A stretch of DNA of 43,508 bases from Bathymodiolus platifrons methanotrophic gill symbiont (GTDB taxonomy: Bacteria; Pseudomonadota; Gammaproteobacteria; Methylococcales; Methylomonadaceae): contig NZ_BDMN01000127.1 in assembly GCF_002189065.1 (NCBI RefSeq), positions 1 to 43,508 on the forward strand. The letters are read 5' to 3'. The stretch's first letter is position 1, and every line of letters starts with the position of its first letter. The notes under the pieces were generated by a model that saw only the letters and a program-made list of their open reading frames with translations, was not told where the DNA came from and ran no database searches. Of this stretch, positions 19,597 to 28,727 are shown piece after piece. The translations under genes were made by a program, and so were the position numbers.

Positions 19597-20154
19597 TAGA
19601 ACCCCTCATCTTCTGTTTTAATTTTCCGTTGTTTTGTATAAAGAACAAAATCACTTAACCTGCCATCATTGTTTCTACCTTTAATAACATTCAGTTCAGG
19701 ACTAACTAGCCAGGGTGAAGCCTCAACATTACGCATAAAGGCTGATACTCTTGCATTTGATTGCGTTTTACCATTCAAAACTACATTAGAATTATTTTGT
19801 TTAATCTTGGTAAGAAACACACCGTCAGGTGTTACCCTGGCAATTGCATCAATAAAATGGACTATTTCAGGACGACTTTTTTGTAATGCCTGAATCGCAT
19901 TTCTTTTACTTTGCAGAACTCCATTTTTCGCTTCAATATCTTTAATTTTAGCGGTAATCAAATTTACTTCAGCTACTTTCGCCATTACAATTCGTTTTTT
20001 ATCTTGCTGTTCTTCAATCTGACTATCCAGGTATGCCTCAATGCCAAATAAGATTGCTACGGCAACACTTGCAACAAGAGCAATACCAATAAAAACTCCT
20101 GCTGCCGTTGCTTGCGTAGCTCGTCACTCCAGGGTAATAAATTAATTCGAGTCA

Positions 20155-20155
<1 letters not shown>
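19596..20155 (-). pseudogene. pilN: pilN with N-terminal frameshift
   Basis: Inner-membrane PilN of the pilus alignment complex. The start MTRINLLPWSDELRKQRQQ is intact and includes the PilM-binding INLLPW motif. A one-base loss in a G run (about 20098-20104) then shifts the frame; the continuation is GVFIGIALVASVAVAILFG (membrane helix), EAYLDSQIEEQQDKK and the PilN domain to 19596. In the broken frame translation stops after 32 codons. The ATG overlaps the pilM stop, preserving the ancestral operon spacing. Confidence 0.88.
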
Positions 20156-21605
<1,450 letters not shown>

Positions 21606-21614
21606 CAATAATAA

Positions 21615-22253
21615 CTAAATTCCGTATTGCTGCTGATACTCTCTAATTGCATCAATATTCGCACTATAAGATTTATCGTCTTCAATAAATGTAATAATAT
21701 GCTCTAGCGCAATAATTGATATAACAGGTATATTAAAGCGTTCGGTAATTTCCTCTATTGCAGAAACATCATTTTCACCTTTTTCCTGCCTATCCAGAGC
21801 AATCAAAACTCCAGCGGGTGTTGCTGCTGCATTGATAATAACCACAGATTCGCGCACCGAAGTTCCGGCTGTAATCACATCATCCAGAATCAGCACATTA
21901 CCTTTTAAAGGCGCTCCGACCAAGTTGCCACCTTCGCCATGATCTTTAGCTTCTTTACGATTAAACGCAAAGGGAATATCGCTGTTCTGCATTTGTGCAT
22001 AGGCAATAGACGCAGCGCTAACTAAAGGGATACCTTTGTAGGCCGGGCCATATAAAACATCCACTTTGATGCCTGAATGTATCAGTGCCTGAGCATAAAA
22101 CTGTCCCAGTTTCGCTAATTGCGCACCGCTATTAAACAGGCCGGTATTAAAAAAATAGGGGCTAGTACGCCCTGATTTTAATTGGAATTCACCAAATTTT
22201 AATACCCCGCAATCTAAAGAATATTGAATAAATTGTTTTTGATAATCAAGCAT
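21615..22253 (-). CDS. pyrE: Orotate phosphoribosyltransferase
   Basis: Pyrimidine pathway enzyme joining orotate and PRPP to give OMP. It has 212 residues, with the start LDYQKQFIQYSLDCGVLKFGEF, the substrate loop LKSGRTSPYFFN, VLYGPAYKGIPL, the flexible catalytic loop FNRKEAKDHGEGGNLVG and the PRPP motif VLILDDVITAGTS. Intact. It overlaps the end of hemW by a few bases and lies just upstream of the broken DUF429-pil region. Confidence 0.97.
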   Translation of the reverse strand: MLDYQKQFIQYSLDCGVLKFGEFQLKSGRTSPYFFNTGLFNSGAQLAKLGQFYAQALIHSGIKVDVLYGPAYKGIPLVSAASIAYAQMQNSDIPFAFNRKEAKDHGEGGNLVGAPLKGNVLILDDVITAGTSVRESVVIINAAATPAGVLIALDRQEKGENDVSAIEEITERFNIPVISIIALEHIITFIEDDKSYSANIDAIREYQQQYGI

Positions 22254-23418
22254 CTGTTATATCCGTGCCAAGAAAGTTTTCTAAAATACTGTCCAGAAAA
22301 AAACAACCTTTTTCCGAACAGACTATTTGTTGCTGGTGTTCATCTAACAAGCCTTGCTGTATACAATCTGCCAGGGCAGGTTGTAAAGATTGCAAAGCTA
22401 AACCCGTTCTTTGTCTATAGGTTTCTAATTGAAAGCCCTGCTTTAGCCTTAAATGATTCATGACAAATTCCAGCGGTAAATCTGTCTGACTAATTTCCTG
22501 AGCAAGTCTATCACCTTTACTAAGCTGGAGATATTTCTCAGGCTGCTTAGCTTTCATAGTACGCACAATATTATCCGGTAAACCCAGAGTAATCTTGCCA
22601 TGTGCACCCGCGCCTATACCTAGATAGTCACCAAAAGACCAGTAATTAATATTGTGCTTACATTGTTTACCCGTTTTCGCGTAGGCAGAGATTTCATATT
22701 GCTGATAGCCATGCTCCTCTAACAACTGCTGACAGGCTAGTTGCTCATTAAAAATAGCTTCATCATTAGGTAAAACAGGCGGATATTTATGAAAATAAGT
22801 ATTCGGTTCTATCGTCAATTGATAAAAAGAAATATGGCTGGGCTGAAGTGCAATGGCTTGTTGTACGTCGCTTAAACTATCATGATCACTACTCTCAGGC
22901 AGACCAAACATTAAATCCAGATTAAAATTATCAAACCCTGCTTGCCTGGCAATTTCAACCGCCCGTATCGCTTCCTGTCCCGAGTGTACCCGCCCCAGAC
23001 GTTTTAAATGAGCATCATTAAAACTTTGTATACCGATAGATAAACGGTTAATACCAATAGCCCGGTAATCAGCAAATTTTTCACTCTCAAAAGTACCCGG
23101 GTTAGCCTCCAGAGTGATTTCTATACCATCGCCAAAGGGGATAAGACGCTCAATACCCGTCAGTAAGCGCTGTATCTGTTGGGCTGAAAATAAGCTAGGC
23201 GTCCCTCCACCCATAAAAATACTGTGCAGCGGTCGAGTTTCCTGAAATTGCTCCAGGTCTTTTGATAGGTCCTTAAGTAAGCTATCAATATAGTCTATTT
23301 CAGGTAAGGATCCTTTTACTGCATGAGAATTAAAATCACAATAGGGACATTTCTGAATACACCAGGGGAAGTGAATATAAAGACTAAGTGGGATAGTTGT
23401 TTTGCGAACACTGTGCAT
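22246..23418 (-). CDS. hemW: Radical SAM heme chaperone HemW
   Basis: HemW-type protein (formerly called oxygen-independent coproporphyrinogen oxidase-like). It has about 390 residues, with the radical-SAM cluster motif CIQKCPYCDF (C-x3-C-x2-C plus Phe), FMGGGTPSLFS, ITLEANPGTFE, RLSIGIQSFND and YEISAYAKTGKQCKHNINYW, which separates HemW from true HemN. I chose the ATG at 23418 because the conserved IHFPWC follows soon after; an ATG 14 codons upstream (23460) is also open. It is the first gene of the pyrE-pil-aroKB string. Confidence 0.92.
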   Translation of the reverse strand: MHSVRKTTIPLSLYIHFPWCIQKCPYCDFNSHAVKGSLPEIDYIDSLLKDLSKDLEQFQETRPLHSIFMGGGTPSLFSAQQIQRLLTGIERLIPFGDGIEITLEANPGTFESEKFADYRAIGINRLSIGIQSFNDAHLKRLGRVHSGQEAIRAVEIARQAGFDNFNLDLMFGLPESSDHDSLSDVQQAIALQPSHISFYQLTIEPNTYFHKYPPVLPNDEAIFNEQLACQQLLEEHGYQQYEISAYAKTGKQCKHNINYWSFGDYLGIGAGAHGKITLGLPDNIVRTMKAKQPEKYLQLSKGDRLAQEISQTDLPLEFVMNHLRLKQGFQLETYRQRTGLALQSLQPALADCIQQGLLDEHQQQIVCSEKGCFFLDSILENFLGTDITDA

Positions 23419-23590
23419 TGCTATAGGTAAAAAATAGGTAACTGTACTGCAAAGTAGCATAAATCATAAACAACAAAAGTGATATAAAAACTAATAATAA
23501 CTATAAAAAGCCTTGAGAGGGCATAGTTTGCAAAGTCTTAACCCACTTTGATGATTTAATGCTGTAGAAAGAAAAATGGCATAAGTAAGC

Positions 23591-23618
23591 TGGTATATTC
23601 TTTGACAGAAATTACCTA
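23591..23618 (+). repeat. Solo copy of the TTCTTTGACAGAAA terminal repeat
   Basis: It contains the exact 16-bp core TATTCTTTGACAGAAA found at 11473-11488 (reverse) and 33459-33474, with AAGTAAGCTGG just upstream (AAGTAAGCTGG also precedes the 33.4-kb copy) and a weaker GGTA/TACC stem. It looks like one end of the 33-kb element, but I find no second end nearby. Confidence 0.7.
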
Positions 23619-23640
23619 AGTTTTATTCGGTGCAATGCAG

Positions 23641-23710
23641 GAAATGAGAGCTCAGTCACAAACGCTTTATAACAAACCAAGTACAATTATTAGCAGAATC
23701 TAATAATATC
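23641..23710 (+). repeat. Degenerate direct repeat, copy A
   Basis: It shares long runs with 24055-24130: AATGAGAG-TCAGTCACAA, TTTATA, CAAGTACAAT, GCAGAATCTAATA. Copy A lies about 100 bases before the ATG at 23809; copy B lies about 40 bases before the ATG at 24172. The two look like a duplicated upstream region. Confidence 0.65.
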
Positions 23711-23808
23711 AGACTATAAAATAGAATAGCACAAGCAATACTTAGGACTAAGAATTTTATATTCATTAACAACGAACAGTACAAGTTTTGAAATTTTTTG
23801 GAGAAAAC

Positions 23809-24054
23809 ATGAACACATTAACTTCATTCATAAGTTACTTCATAACCGTTAGTATTTTATTTTTAATAATCAAATTCACACGGCCATTAATAGTGCTTTT
23901 AACAGGCTTAGCTACAGTACTAGCTTTATTAATATTTTTCATTGCAATTATTTCTGACATTAAAACACATAAATACACAACAAAAAGGGCCAATATAAGG
24001 TGCACAAAGAAAGTTATAAGAACCCAAGGTAAATTAAATAAGGCATCAATGTAG
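23809..24054 (+). CDS. Small two-helix membrane protein, hypothetical
   Basis: 81 residues, not recognised. Two hydrophobic segments (about 5-23 and 28-50) are separated by a short polar turn with Lys and Arg, followed by a strongly basic 30-residue tail. By the positive-inside rule the tail should be cytoplasmic. The ATG has a good GGAG 8 bases upstream; an upstream TTG is less likely. It lies directly before the M41-like peptidase gene, on the same strand, and each has a copy of the same repeat in front, so they may be regulated alike. Confidence 0.6.
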   Translation: MNTLTSFISYFITVSILFLIIKFTRPLIVLLTGLATVLALLIFFIAIISDIKTHKYTTKRANIRCTKKVIRTQGKLNKASM

Positions 24055-24130
24055 AAAATGAGAGGTCAGTCACAACCGTTTTATATCAGAACAAGTACAA
24101 TCATTACTTACATTTGCAGAATCTAATAGA
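24055..24130 (+). repeat. Degenerate direct repeat, copy B
   Basis: The counterpart of 23641-23710, with about 70% identity by eye and one ~10-base insertion. It begins immediately after the stop codon of the 81-residue gene and ends about 40 bases before the next ATG. This makes it a likely promoter-bearing or regulatory segment. Confidence 0.65.
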
Positions 24131-24171
24131 ATTAGATGAATTGATTTTTTTAAAATAGGACGGTACTTTCT

Positions 24172-24813
24172 ATGCTACGAACACAACATATCGTACAGTG
24201 CTCACCCGCCTCTATTAATGAGTTAAATAAGCATATTGCTTTTCATGAAGCAGGTCATGTAACGGCAATTTATATTAGAAATAAACAACAACAATTACCC
24301 CCTGTTTTTTTTCAAATTACTATTAATAAGAGCAGGCAAAAAGATTTCCCTTTTTTTGCCAGGGTTGAAGGTGGTAGGTTAATTGAAAACCTACCCGTTG
24401 CTGAAATTGAAAATAAGCATTTTGACACTGCCCTAGAAAAACAACCATTAAAACATGCCTATGAGGCAGATGTGATTAATTTGCTAGCCGGTGGTTTGGC
24501 TGAAGCAAAGTTTGTTGCATTACGTGACGACGAGATATTTAACCCGTACTTAGTAAATATAAATGCCTTGAAAAACTACGGTGGTCATTCAGATCTTGAA
24601 CAGGCTAATCGTTATTTAGAATACTTTATTTCCAATATAGCCGAGCGTGAATTAAAAATTCAGTCACTCTTCGAGCAAACTTTTCAATTTATTGAAGAGC
24701 CTAAAAACTGGAAGTGCATTGAACATTTTGCAAACTACCTATTAAAAAATGGGCAATCAACTATTTCTTGTGAAGAAGCAAGCACCGTTCTTGAACAATT
24801 TTTGGTCACTTAA
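24172..24813 (+). CDS. Stand-alone M41-like (FtsH-type) metallopeptidase domain
   Basis: 213 residues. A zinc-peptidase HEAGH motif (residues 25-29) is followed by the features of the FtsH protease domain: AYEADVINLLAGGLAEAKF (94-114) matches the FtsH helix ending in AGRAAEE, and GGHSDLEQANRYL (137-149) matches its SNDL-xxAT segment, which supplies the third zinc ligand (here Asp141). There is no AAA+ ATPase domain, membrane helix or signal peptide, so this is a soluble ATP-independent relative. Substrate unknown. It follows the two-helix protein and converges on the ExxCG peptide gene. Assignment rests on motifs only; the family is divergent. Confidence 0.7.
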   Translation: MLRTQHIVQCSPASINELNKHIAFHEAGHVTAIYIRNKQQQLPPVFFQITINKSRQKDFPFFARVEGGRLIENLPVAEIENKHFDTALEKQPLKHAYEADVINLLAGGLAEAKFVALRDDEIFNPYLVNINALKNYGGHSDLEQANRYLEYFISNIAERELKIQSLFEQTFQFIEEPKNWKCIEHFANYLLKNGQSTISCEEASTVLEQFLVT

Positions 24814-24880
24814 ATTTAAATAAAGCCCATCTACTCACTCATTTAGCTCTTCTTTTCAAAGTGTGAATTAGAACCGTATT

Positions 24881-24920
24881 GCTGGGTTACGTTTTTTTAC
24901 TCTGTAAAATCTAACCCAGC
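24881..24920. repeat. Long hairpin with GCTGGGTTA arms
   Basis: The outer stem GCTGGGTTA / TAACCCAGC (9 bp) encloses an inner TTTTAC / GTAAAA stem. It lies between two convergent genes, where it may terminate both. The adjacent CGTAGGCTGGGTTAG (reverse complement of 24911-24925) recurs exactly at 43126-43140. It resembles the widespread intergenic 'ggttgggtta' palindromes of proteobacteria. Confidence 0.65.
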
Positions 24921-25030
24921 CTACGTCATATCTTATTAAAAAAATTCGTAAATAAACAGTGTTTTGCGTCTGAATATTTACCTTAACTTAATCGCATTTG
25001 ATAATGCGCCCTTTTTATGCGAGTACAAGC

Positions 25031-25747
25031 CTATTTACCAGACGCTTTGTCAGGAGAGATCATTGCACCACAACTAGCTTCTTCGCCTTTCATGCCGCCC
25101 ATTCCCTTCATATTTCCACCTTGCATGCCTTTCATATCGTCCATTCCCTTCATATTGCCACCCTGCATACCTTTCATACCGCCGCCCATCATTCCCATAC
25201 CACAGCTGCCTTCTTTTCCTTTCATCATGTCACCACACATGCCTTCCATCCCTTTTTTCATCTTTCCGCCCTGCATCATGCCGCCGCACATGCCTTCGCC
25301 GCATTTGCCTTCCTTGCCTTTGCCCATATCCATTTTCATGCCGTTATTCATATTTCCAGATGTGGATTTTTTCTTACCCCAGCCGGATTTACTTACTGAA
25401 TAACCTTTATTTTTTACTTTTTTGTCCGATGATTTAGCTTTCATATCACCGCAAGCTCCTTCTTTTCCTTTCATCATGGCGCCACAGGAATTTTCCAGAC
25501 CTTTTTTCATTTTGCCATCTTCCATCATGCTGCCACATCTGCCTTCTCCACAAGCCGCTTCCTGCTTCTTGTTCATTTTAGAGCCGCACTCCATTTCGCC
25601 TACTTTATCTGACTGCGCAAGTTGCATATAGCCATTGTCTAACTCGCTCATTGCAAATGGGTTACTTTCTGCATTAACAGCGTTTGCCGCAAATGTTGAA
25701 GCAACTGCCGAACCAATCGTTGTTAAAGTTTTTGTTATTTTTTTCAT
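25031..25747 (-). CDS. HvfA-like ExxCG-repeat secreted peptide, candidate RiPP metallophore precursor
   Basis: 238 residues: signal peptide (1-26, ending VNA), then NPFAMSELDNGYMQLAQ, which resembles the start of HvfA-family precursors, then a Cys/Met/Gly/Lys-rich body. All ten cysteines (54, 66, 71, 88, 99, 149, 154, 171, 182, 226) lie in the motif E-x-x-C-G, the context in which MNIO (DUF692) enzymes convert Cys to oxazolone/thioamide in HvfA. Residues 63-100 and 146-183 are two copies of a 38-residue module with identical Cys spacing (5, 17, 11), and 191-218 is a tandem 14-residue Met repeat (MKGMQGGNMKGM). AGGA precedes the ATG. No DUF692, DUF2063 or DoxX partner is adjacent, so the gene is an orphan here. 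The family is inferred from motifs. Confidence 0.75.
   Translation of the reverse strand: MKKITKTLTTIGSAVASTFAANAVNAESNPFAMSELDNGYMQLAQSDKVGEMECGSKMNKKQEAACGEGRCGSMMEDGKMKKGLENSCGAMMKGKEGACGDMKAKSSDKKVKNKGYSVSKSGWGKKKSTSGNMNNGMKMDMGKGKEGKCGEGMCGGMMQGGKMKKGMEGMCGDMMKGKEGSCGMGMMGGGMKGMQGGNMKGMDDMKGMQGGNMKGMGGMKGEEASCGAMISPDKASGK
25094..25177 (-). repeat. Tandem 42-bp repeat within the ExxCG peptide gene
   Basis: Two adjacent units encode MKGMQGGNMKGM plus DD or GG. The nucleotide copies are nearly the same, pointing to recent unit duplication and probable length variation between strains. Confidence 0.75.
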
Positions 25748-25868
25748 GTTTTCCTCTCAATATTTAGTTTATTATTCTTTTATGATGTAACTCTTCCTTC
25801 TACACAATTTATGCACGTGTTGCAAGTGCTATTTGTTGACTTTTAATTCCTTGAATTACTTAAGGTAT

Positions 25869-26744
25869 TTAATCAGTCTCCAATAGCTCCTTCATCGCTA
25901 CACCCATATTTGAAGGTGAGTTGACCACTTCTACACCAGCTGTTTTTAATGCAGTAACTTTGCTTTCTGCCGTGCCTTTTCCACCTGTGACGATTGCTCC
26001 GGCGTGCCCCATGCGCTTTCCCGCTGGCGCTGTTAAACCGGTAATATAGGAAACTACTGGTTTAGTAACATGATTTTTAATATATTCGGCAGCCTCTTCC
26101 TCTTCACTGCCTCCGATTTCGCCAACCATAATAATGCCCTGCGTATTTTCATCAGCTTCAAAGCGACTAATCACATCAATAAAGTTCATACCGTGAATAG
26201 GATCTCCACCGATACCCACACATGTACTTTGCCCCAGACCTTGTTGAGTTGTCTGGTGTACTGCTTCGTATGTTAATGTACCTGAGCGCGAAACGATTCC
26301 AATCGAGCCTGGTAGATGAATGCTACCGGGCATAATACCTATTTTGCAGGCTTCAGGTGTGATAATTCCTGGACAGTTCGGACCAATTAACAGTGCATCA
26401 CTCTCTGCCATCGCGGCTTTAACGCGTAACATGTGTAACACAGGAATTCCTTCAGTAATACAGACAATCAGTTTAATACCTGCATCAACAGCCTCTAAAA
26501 TTGCATCTGCAGCAAAAAAGGGCGGTACATATATTACACTCGCATCTGCACCTGTTACTGAATAAGCTTCTTGTACGGTATTAAATACCGGTAAGCCTAA
26601 ATGCTCCGAGCCTCCTCTTCCAGGAGTAACACCACCCATAAGCCTGGTGCCATAATCTAAAGCATGCTGAGCATGAAATGTACCTTGTTTACCAGTAAAT
26701 CCCTGGCAAATCACTTTCGTATCCTTATTAATTAAAATACTCAT
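25869..26744 (-). CDS. sucD: Succinyl-CoA ligase, alpha subunit
   Basis: TCA-cycle enzyme that makes ATP (or GTP) from succinyl-CoA. The 291-residue subunit binds CoA and carries the phosphohistidine in [32 protein letters not shown] and [10 protein letters not shown], with [14 protein letters not shown], are diagnostic. It overlaps sucC by 4 bp (ATGA type), so the two are cotranslated. Its ATG lies within the sucC 3' end. Intact. Confidence 0.97.
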   Translation of the reverse strand: MSILINKDTKVICQGFTGKQGTFHAQHALDYGTRLMGGVTPGRGGSEHLGLPVFNTVQEAYSVTGADASVIYVPPFFAADAILEAVDAGIKLIVCITEGIPVLHMLRVKAAMAESDALLIGPNCPGIITPEACKIGIMPGSIHLPGSIGIVSRSGTLTYEAVHQTTQQGLGQSTCVGIGGDPIHGMNFIDVISRFEADENTQGIIMVGEIGGSEEEEAAEYIKNHVTKPVVSYITGLTAPAGKRMGHAGAIVTGGKGTAESKVTALKTAGVEVVNSPSNMGVAMKELLETD

Positions 26745-27910
26745 CTGCTCGCTCCAGCAAGACTAACCGCCTGTTCAGCTGCATGATCCAGGTTGTCTGC
26801 GGCAATTATATTAGGTGCTGCTCCTTGTAGAAGAGCCCGGCCTTCCTCTGCATGCGTTCCTTCCAGTCTGACAATAACAGGTAAATCTGTTTTAATTTGT
26901 TTTAACGCGCCTAGAATGCCTTGTGCAATAACATCACAATGCACTATGCCACCAAATATATTTACCAGTACAGCCTGTACATTACTATCTGAGACAATAA
27001 GTTTAAAAGCCTCCGTTACTTTTTCTGTCGTCGTCCCTCCACCAACATCAAGAAAGTTGGCCGGTGTCCCACCTTTTAATTTGACTAAGTCCATAGTTGC
27101 CATAGCCAGCCCCGCGCCATTCACCATGCACCCTATATTGCCATCCAGAGTAATATAGCTAAGGTCAAATTGTTTAGCCTTATTTTCTTTCTCATCCTCT
27201 TGTGCAGTATCCCGTAAAGCAATCATGTCTTTATGCAGGGGCAACGCATTATCATCAAAATTAATTTTTGCATCCAGGGCAAATAATCTGCCATCCTCAA
27301 TTTCTACTAAAGGATTAATTTCAATTTGACTGGCATCTTTTTCGACAAAGAGTTGTAGCATGCCTGACATTAAGTTTTGCAATGCTTTGATTTGCTCACC
27401 CTGTAGGGATAATGCAAACGCAATTTGTCGACACTGATAAGACTGTAAGCTTGCGGAAGGATTAATAAATAAACTGATAATTTTTTCAGGACTTTGCTCA
27501 GCAACTGCTTCAATATCCATTCCACCAGCTTCGGAAGCAACAAAACAAAGTTTTTCCTGATGCCGATCAACCAGTAAGCTAAGATAAAATTCACGTTTAA
27601 TCGGATAGGTTTTTTCTACTAACACTGAATTAATAGGCAGGCCTGCCGCACCCGTCTGCTTTGTAACTAGACGTTGCCCCAACATTTGCGCAGTCAATTG
27701 ACTAGCTTCCTCTGCAGTTTGCGCAATTTTAACCCCACCCACTTTTCCGCGTCCGCCAGCATGAACTTGTGCTTTGATTGCCCAACTATCACCTGCTAAG
27801 GTTTTTGCCGCATCAGATGCCTCATTAGCGCTGATGACCACTATGCTTTCGGGGACAGGTATCTGATAATCTTTAAACAGTTGTTTTGCCTGAAATTCAT
27901 GGATATTCAT
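26741..27910 (-). CDS. sucC: Succinyl-CoA ligase, beta subunit
   Basis: The 389-residue ATP-grasp subunit that pairs with SucD. The N-terminus [20 protein letters not shown], the nucleotide-grasp [16 protein letters not shown], the metal site [39 protein letters not shown] and [13 protein letters not shown] are all in place. It is the first gene of sucCD. A complete oxidative branch at this step fits type I methanotrophs that retain a working or branched TCA cycle. Confidence 0.97.
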   Translation of the reverse strand: MNIHEFQAKQLFKDYQIPVPESIVVISANEASDAAKTLAGDSWAIKAQVHAGGRGKVGGVKIAQTAEEASQLTAQMLGQRLVTKQTGAAGLPINSVLVEKTYPIKREFYLSLLVDRHQEKLCFVASEAGGMDIEAVAEQSPEKIISLFINPSASLQSYQCRQIAFALSLQGEQIKALQNLMSGMLQLFVEKDASQIEINPLVEIEDGRLFALDAKINFDDNALPLHKDMIALRDTAQEDEKENKAKQFDLSYITLDGNIGCMVNGAGLAMATMDLVKLKGGTPANFLDVGGGTTTEKVTEAFKLIVSDSNVQAVLVNIFGGIVHCDVIAQGILGALKQIKTDLPVIVRLEGTHAEEGRALLQGAAPNIIAADNLDHAAEQAVSLAGASR

Positions 27911-28061
27911 CGTTGGCCTTATAGGTAGTATGATGAGCGAATAGTAACCTTACAGTATATATGCAGGGCACTTATATTGCAGTATTTTTTGCTATAGCTG
28001 TGCTGTATACAAGTTTAAAAAGCCTTGAACTTAGAAAAAATCAGCTTTATCTAAAACTCAT

Positions 28062-28100
28062 AAAAAAAGGGCGGAACCTCTGTAGAGGTTCCGCCCTTTT
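28062..28100 (-). terminator. Strong intrinsic terminator of the cold-shock gene
   Basis: A perfect 16-bp stem AAAAGGGCGGAACCTC / GAGGTTCCGCCCTTTT with a TGTA loop. On the minus strand it is followed by a run of seven U residues. It sits about 45 bp after the csp stop. The opposite strand also has a short U run, so it may work both ways and shield sucCD. Confidence 0.93.
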
Positions 28101-28144
28101 ATAGCCTGCCCAAAGAGGCAGGCTAATAATTCACGAACTCGTAA

Positions 28145-28351
28145 CTATATAGCTATGATGTTCTCTGCCTGAGGACCTTTGTCGCCCTGAGTTACAGTAA
28201 ATTCAACTTTTTGGCCTTCAGCTAAAGTTTTGAAGCCAGCACCAGAAATTGCGCTGAAATGAGCGAAAACGTCAGGACCAGACTCTTGCTCAATAAAACC
28301 AAAACCTTTAGCTTCGTTGAACCATTTAACAGTACCAGTTGTAGTAGACAT
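28145..28351 (-). CDS. Cold-shock / RNA-chaperone protein, CspA family
   Basis: 68 residues, a single OB-fold cold-shock domain. RNP1 KGFGFIEQ and RNP2 DVFAHFSAI are intact, with the typical start [16 protein letters not shown] and end DKGPQAENI. It binds single-stranded RNA or DNA and melts structure. The paralogue name (A, C, D, E) cannot be fixed from sequence alone. AAGGAT precedes the ATG. A consensus promoter about 170 bases upstream gives the long 5' leader usual for cold-inducible csp genes. Confidence 0.95.
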   Translation of the reverse strand: MSTTTGTVKWFNEAKGFGFIEQESGPDVFAHFSAISGAGFKTLAEGQKVEFTVTQGDKGPQAENIIAI

Positions 28352-28727
28352 AATAATATCCTTTTTCTTTATAAGAGTAATTGAAGCCTTGTAACAAGGC
28401 CATTTGGCTGGAAGTGATGCTATTTACTTATAAAAACAGGACGAGCTACTAAAGATAAAACACTAAAGATAAAACATCGAAACGGTGTGCATAAATATAA
28501 GACGTACTTTCAAGCTAGAATGATTATATACGGCTTTTCACAGTAGTCAACAAGTATTCCCTATAAATTTAATGGGGTTTGTCATCTGTACCTAGGTAAA
28601 CCTAAATAAAAGCTTGAAAACTATGCAATTAATTCTTAACTGGCACCTATAATCTACAACTAAAACAAGTAACCCGTATTACGTAAACTGCATACGGGCT
28701 ACTGTATATGTTAAAGCAACAAGCTGA
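28352..28727. other. Intergenic region: csp leader and promoter
   Basis: Bases 28352-28516 are the predicted csp 5' leader, with a tandem 14-bp repeat ACTAAAGATAAAAC (twice, near 28448-28475). The promoter is at 28523-28550. The remaining bases up to the ctpA stop hold nothing I can identify. Confidence 0.55.
28523..28550 (-). promoter_or_regulatory. Sigma70 promoter of the cold-shock gene
   Basis: On the minus strand TTGACT, 16 bases, TATAAT: a near-perfect sigma70 promoter. Transcription from about 28516 would give a leader of about 165 nt before the csp ATG, similar in length to the E. coli cspA leader that acts as an RNA thermosensor. Confidence 0.7.

Larger units (their letters stand above)
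23461..23808. other. Intergenic region with two repeats
   Basis: About 350 AT-rich bases between divergent genes. They contain a solo TTCTTTGACAGAAA terminal-repeat copy (23591-23618) and the first copy of a ~70-bp direct repeat (23641-23710). The ribosome site TTTTGGAGAAAAC precedes the ATG at 23809. I see no other open frame; the hemW promoter should lie in the left part. Confidence 0.6.

Noticed and set aside
24998-25403. Two plus-strand open frames opposite the ExxCG gene (His/Phe-rich and Pro/Phe/Ile-rich)
   Set aside because: They are antisense images of the Met/Gly/Lys/Cys-rich gene, whose repeats keep the other strand open. The minus-strand frame has the signal peptide, ribosome site and ordered motifs.
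25031-25747. CRISPR or satellite repeat suggested by the repeated nucleotide pattern
   Set aside because: The repeats keep reading frame, encode a consistent Cys/Met motif and follow a signal peptide. There is no regular spacer structure.
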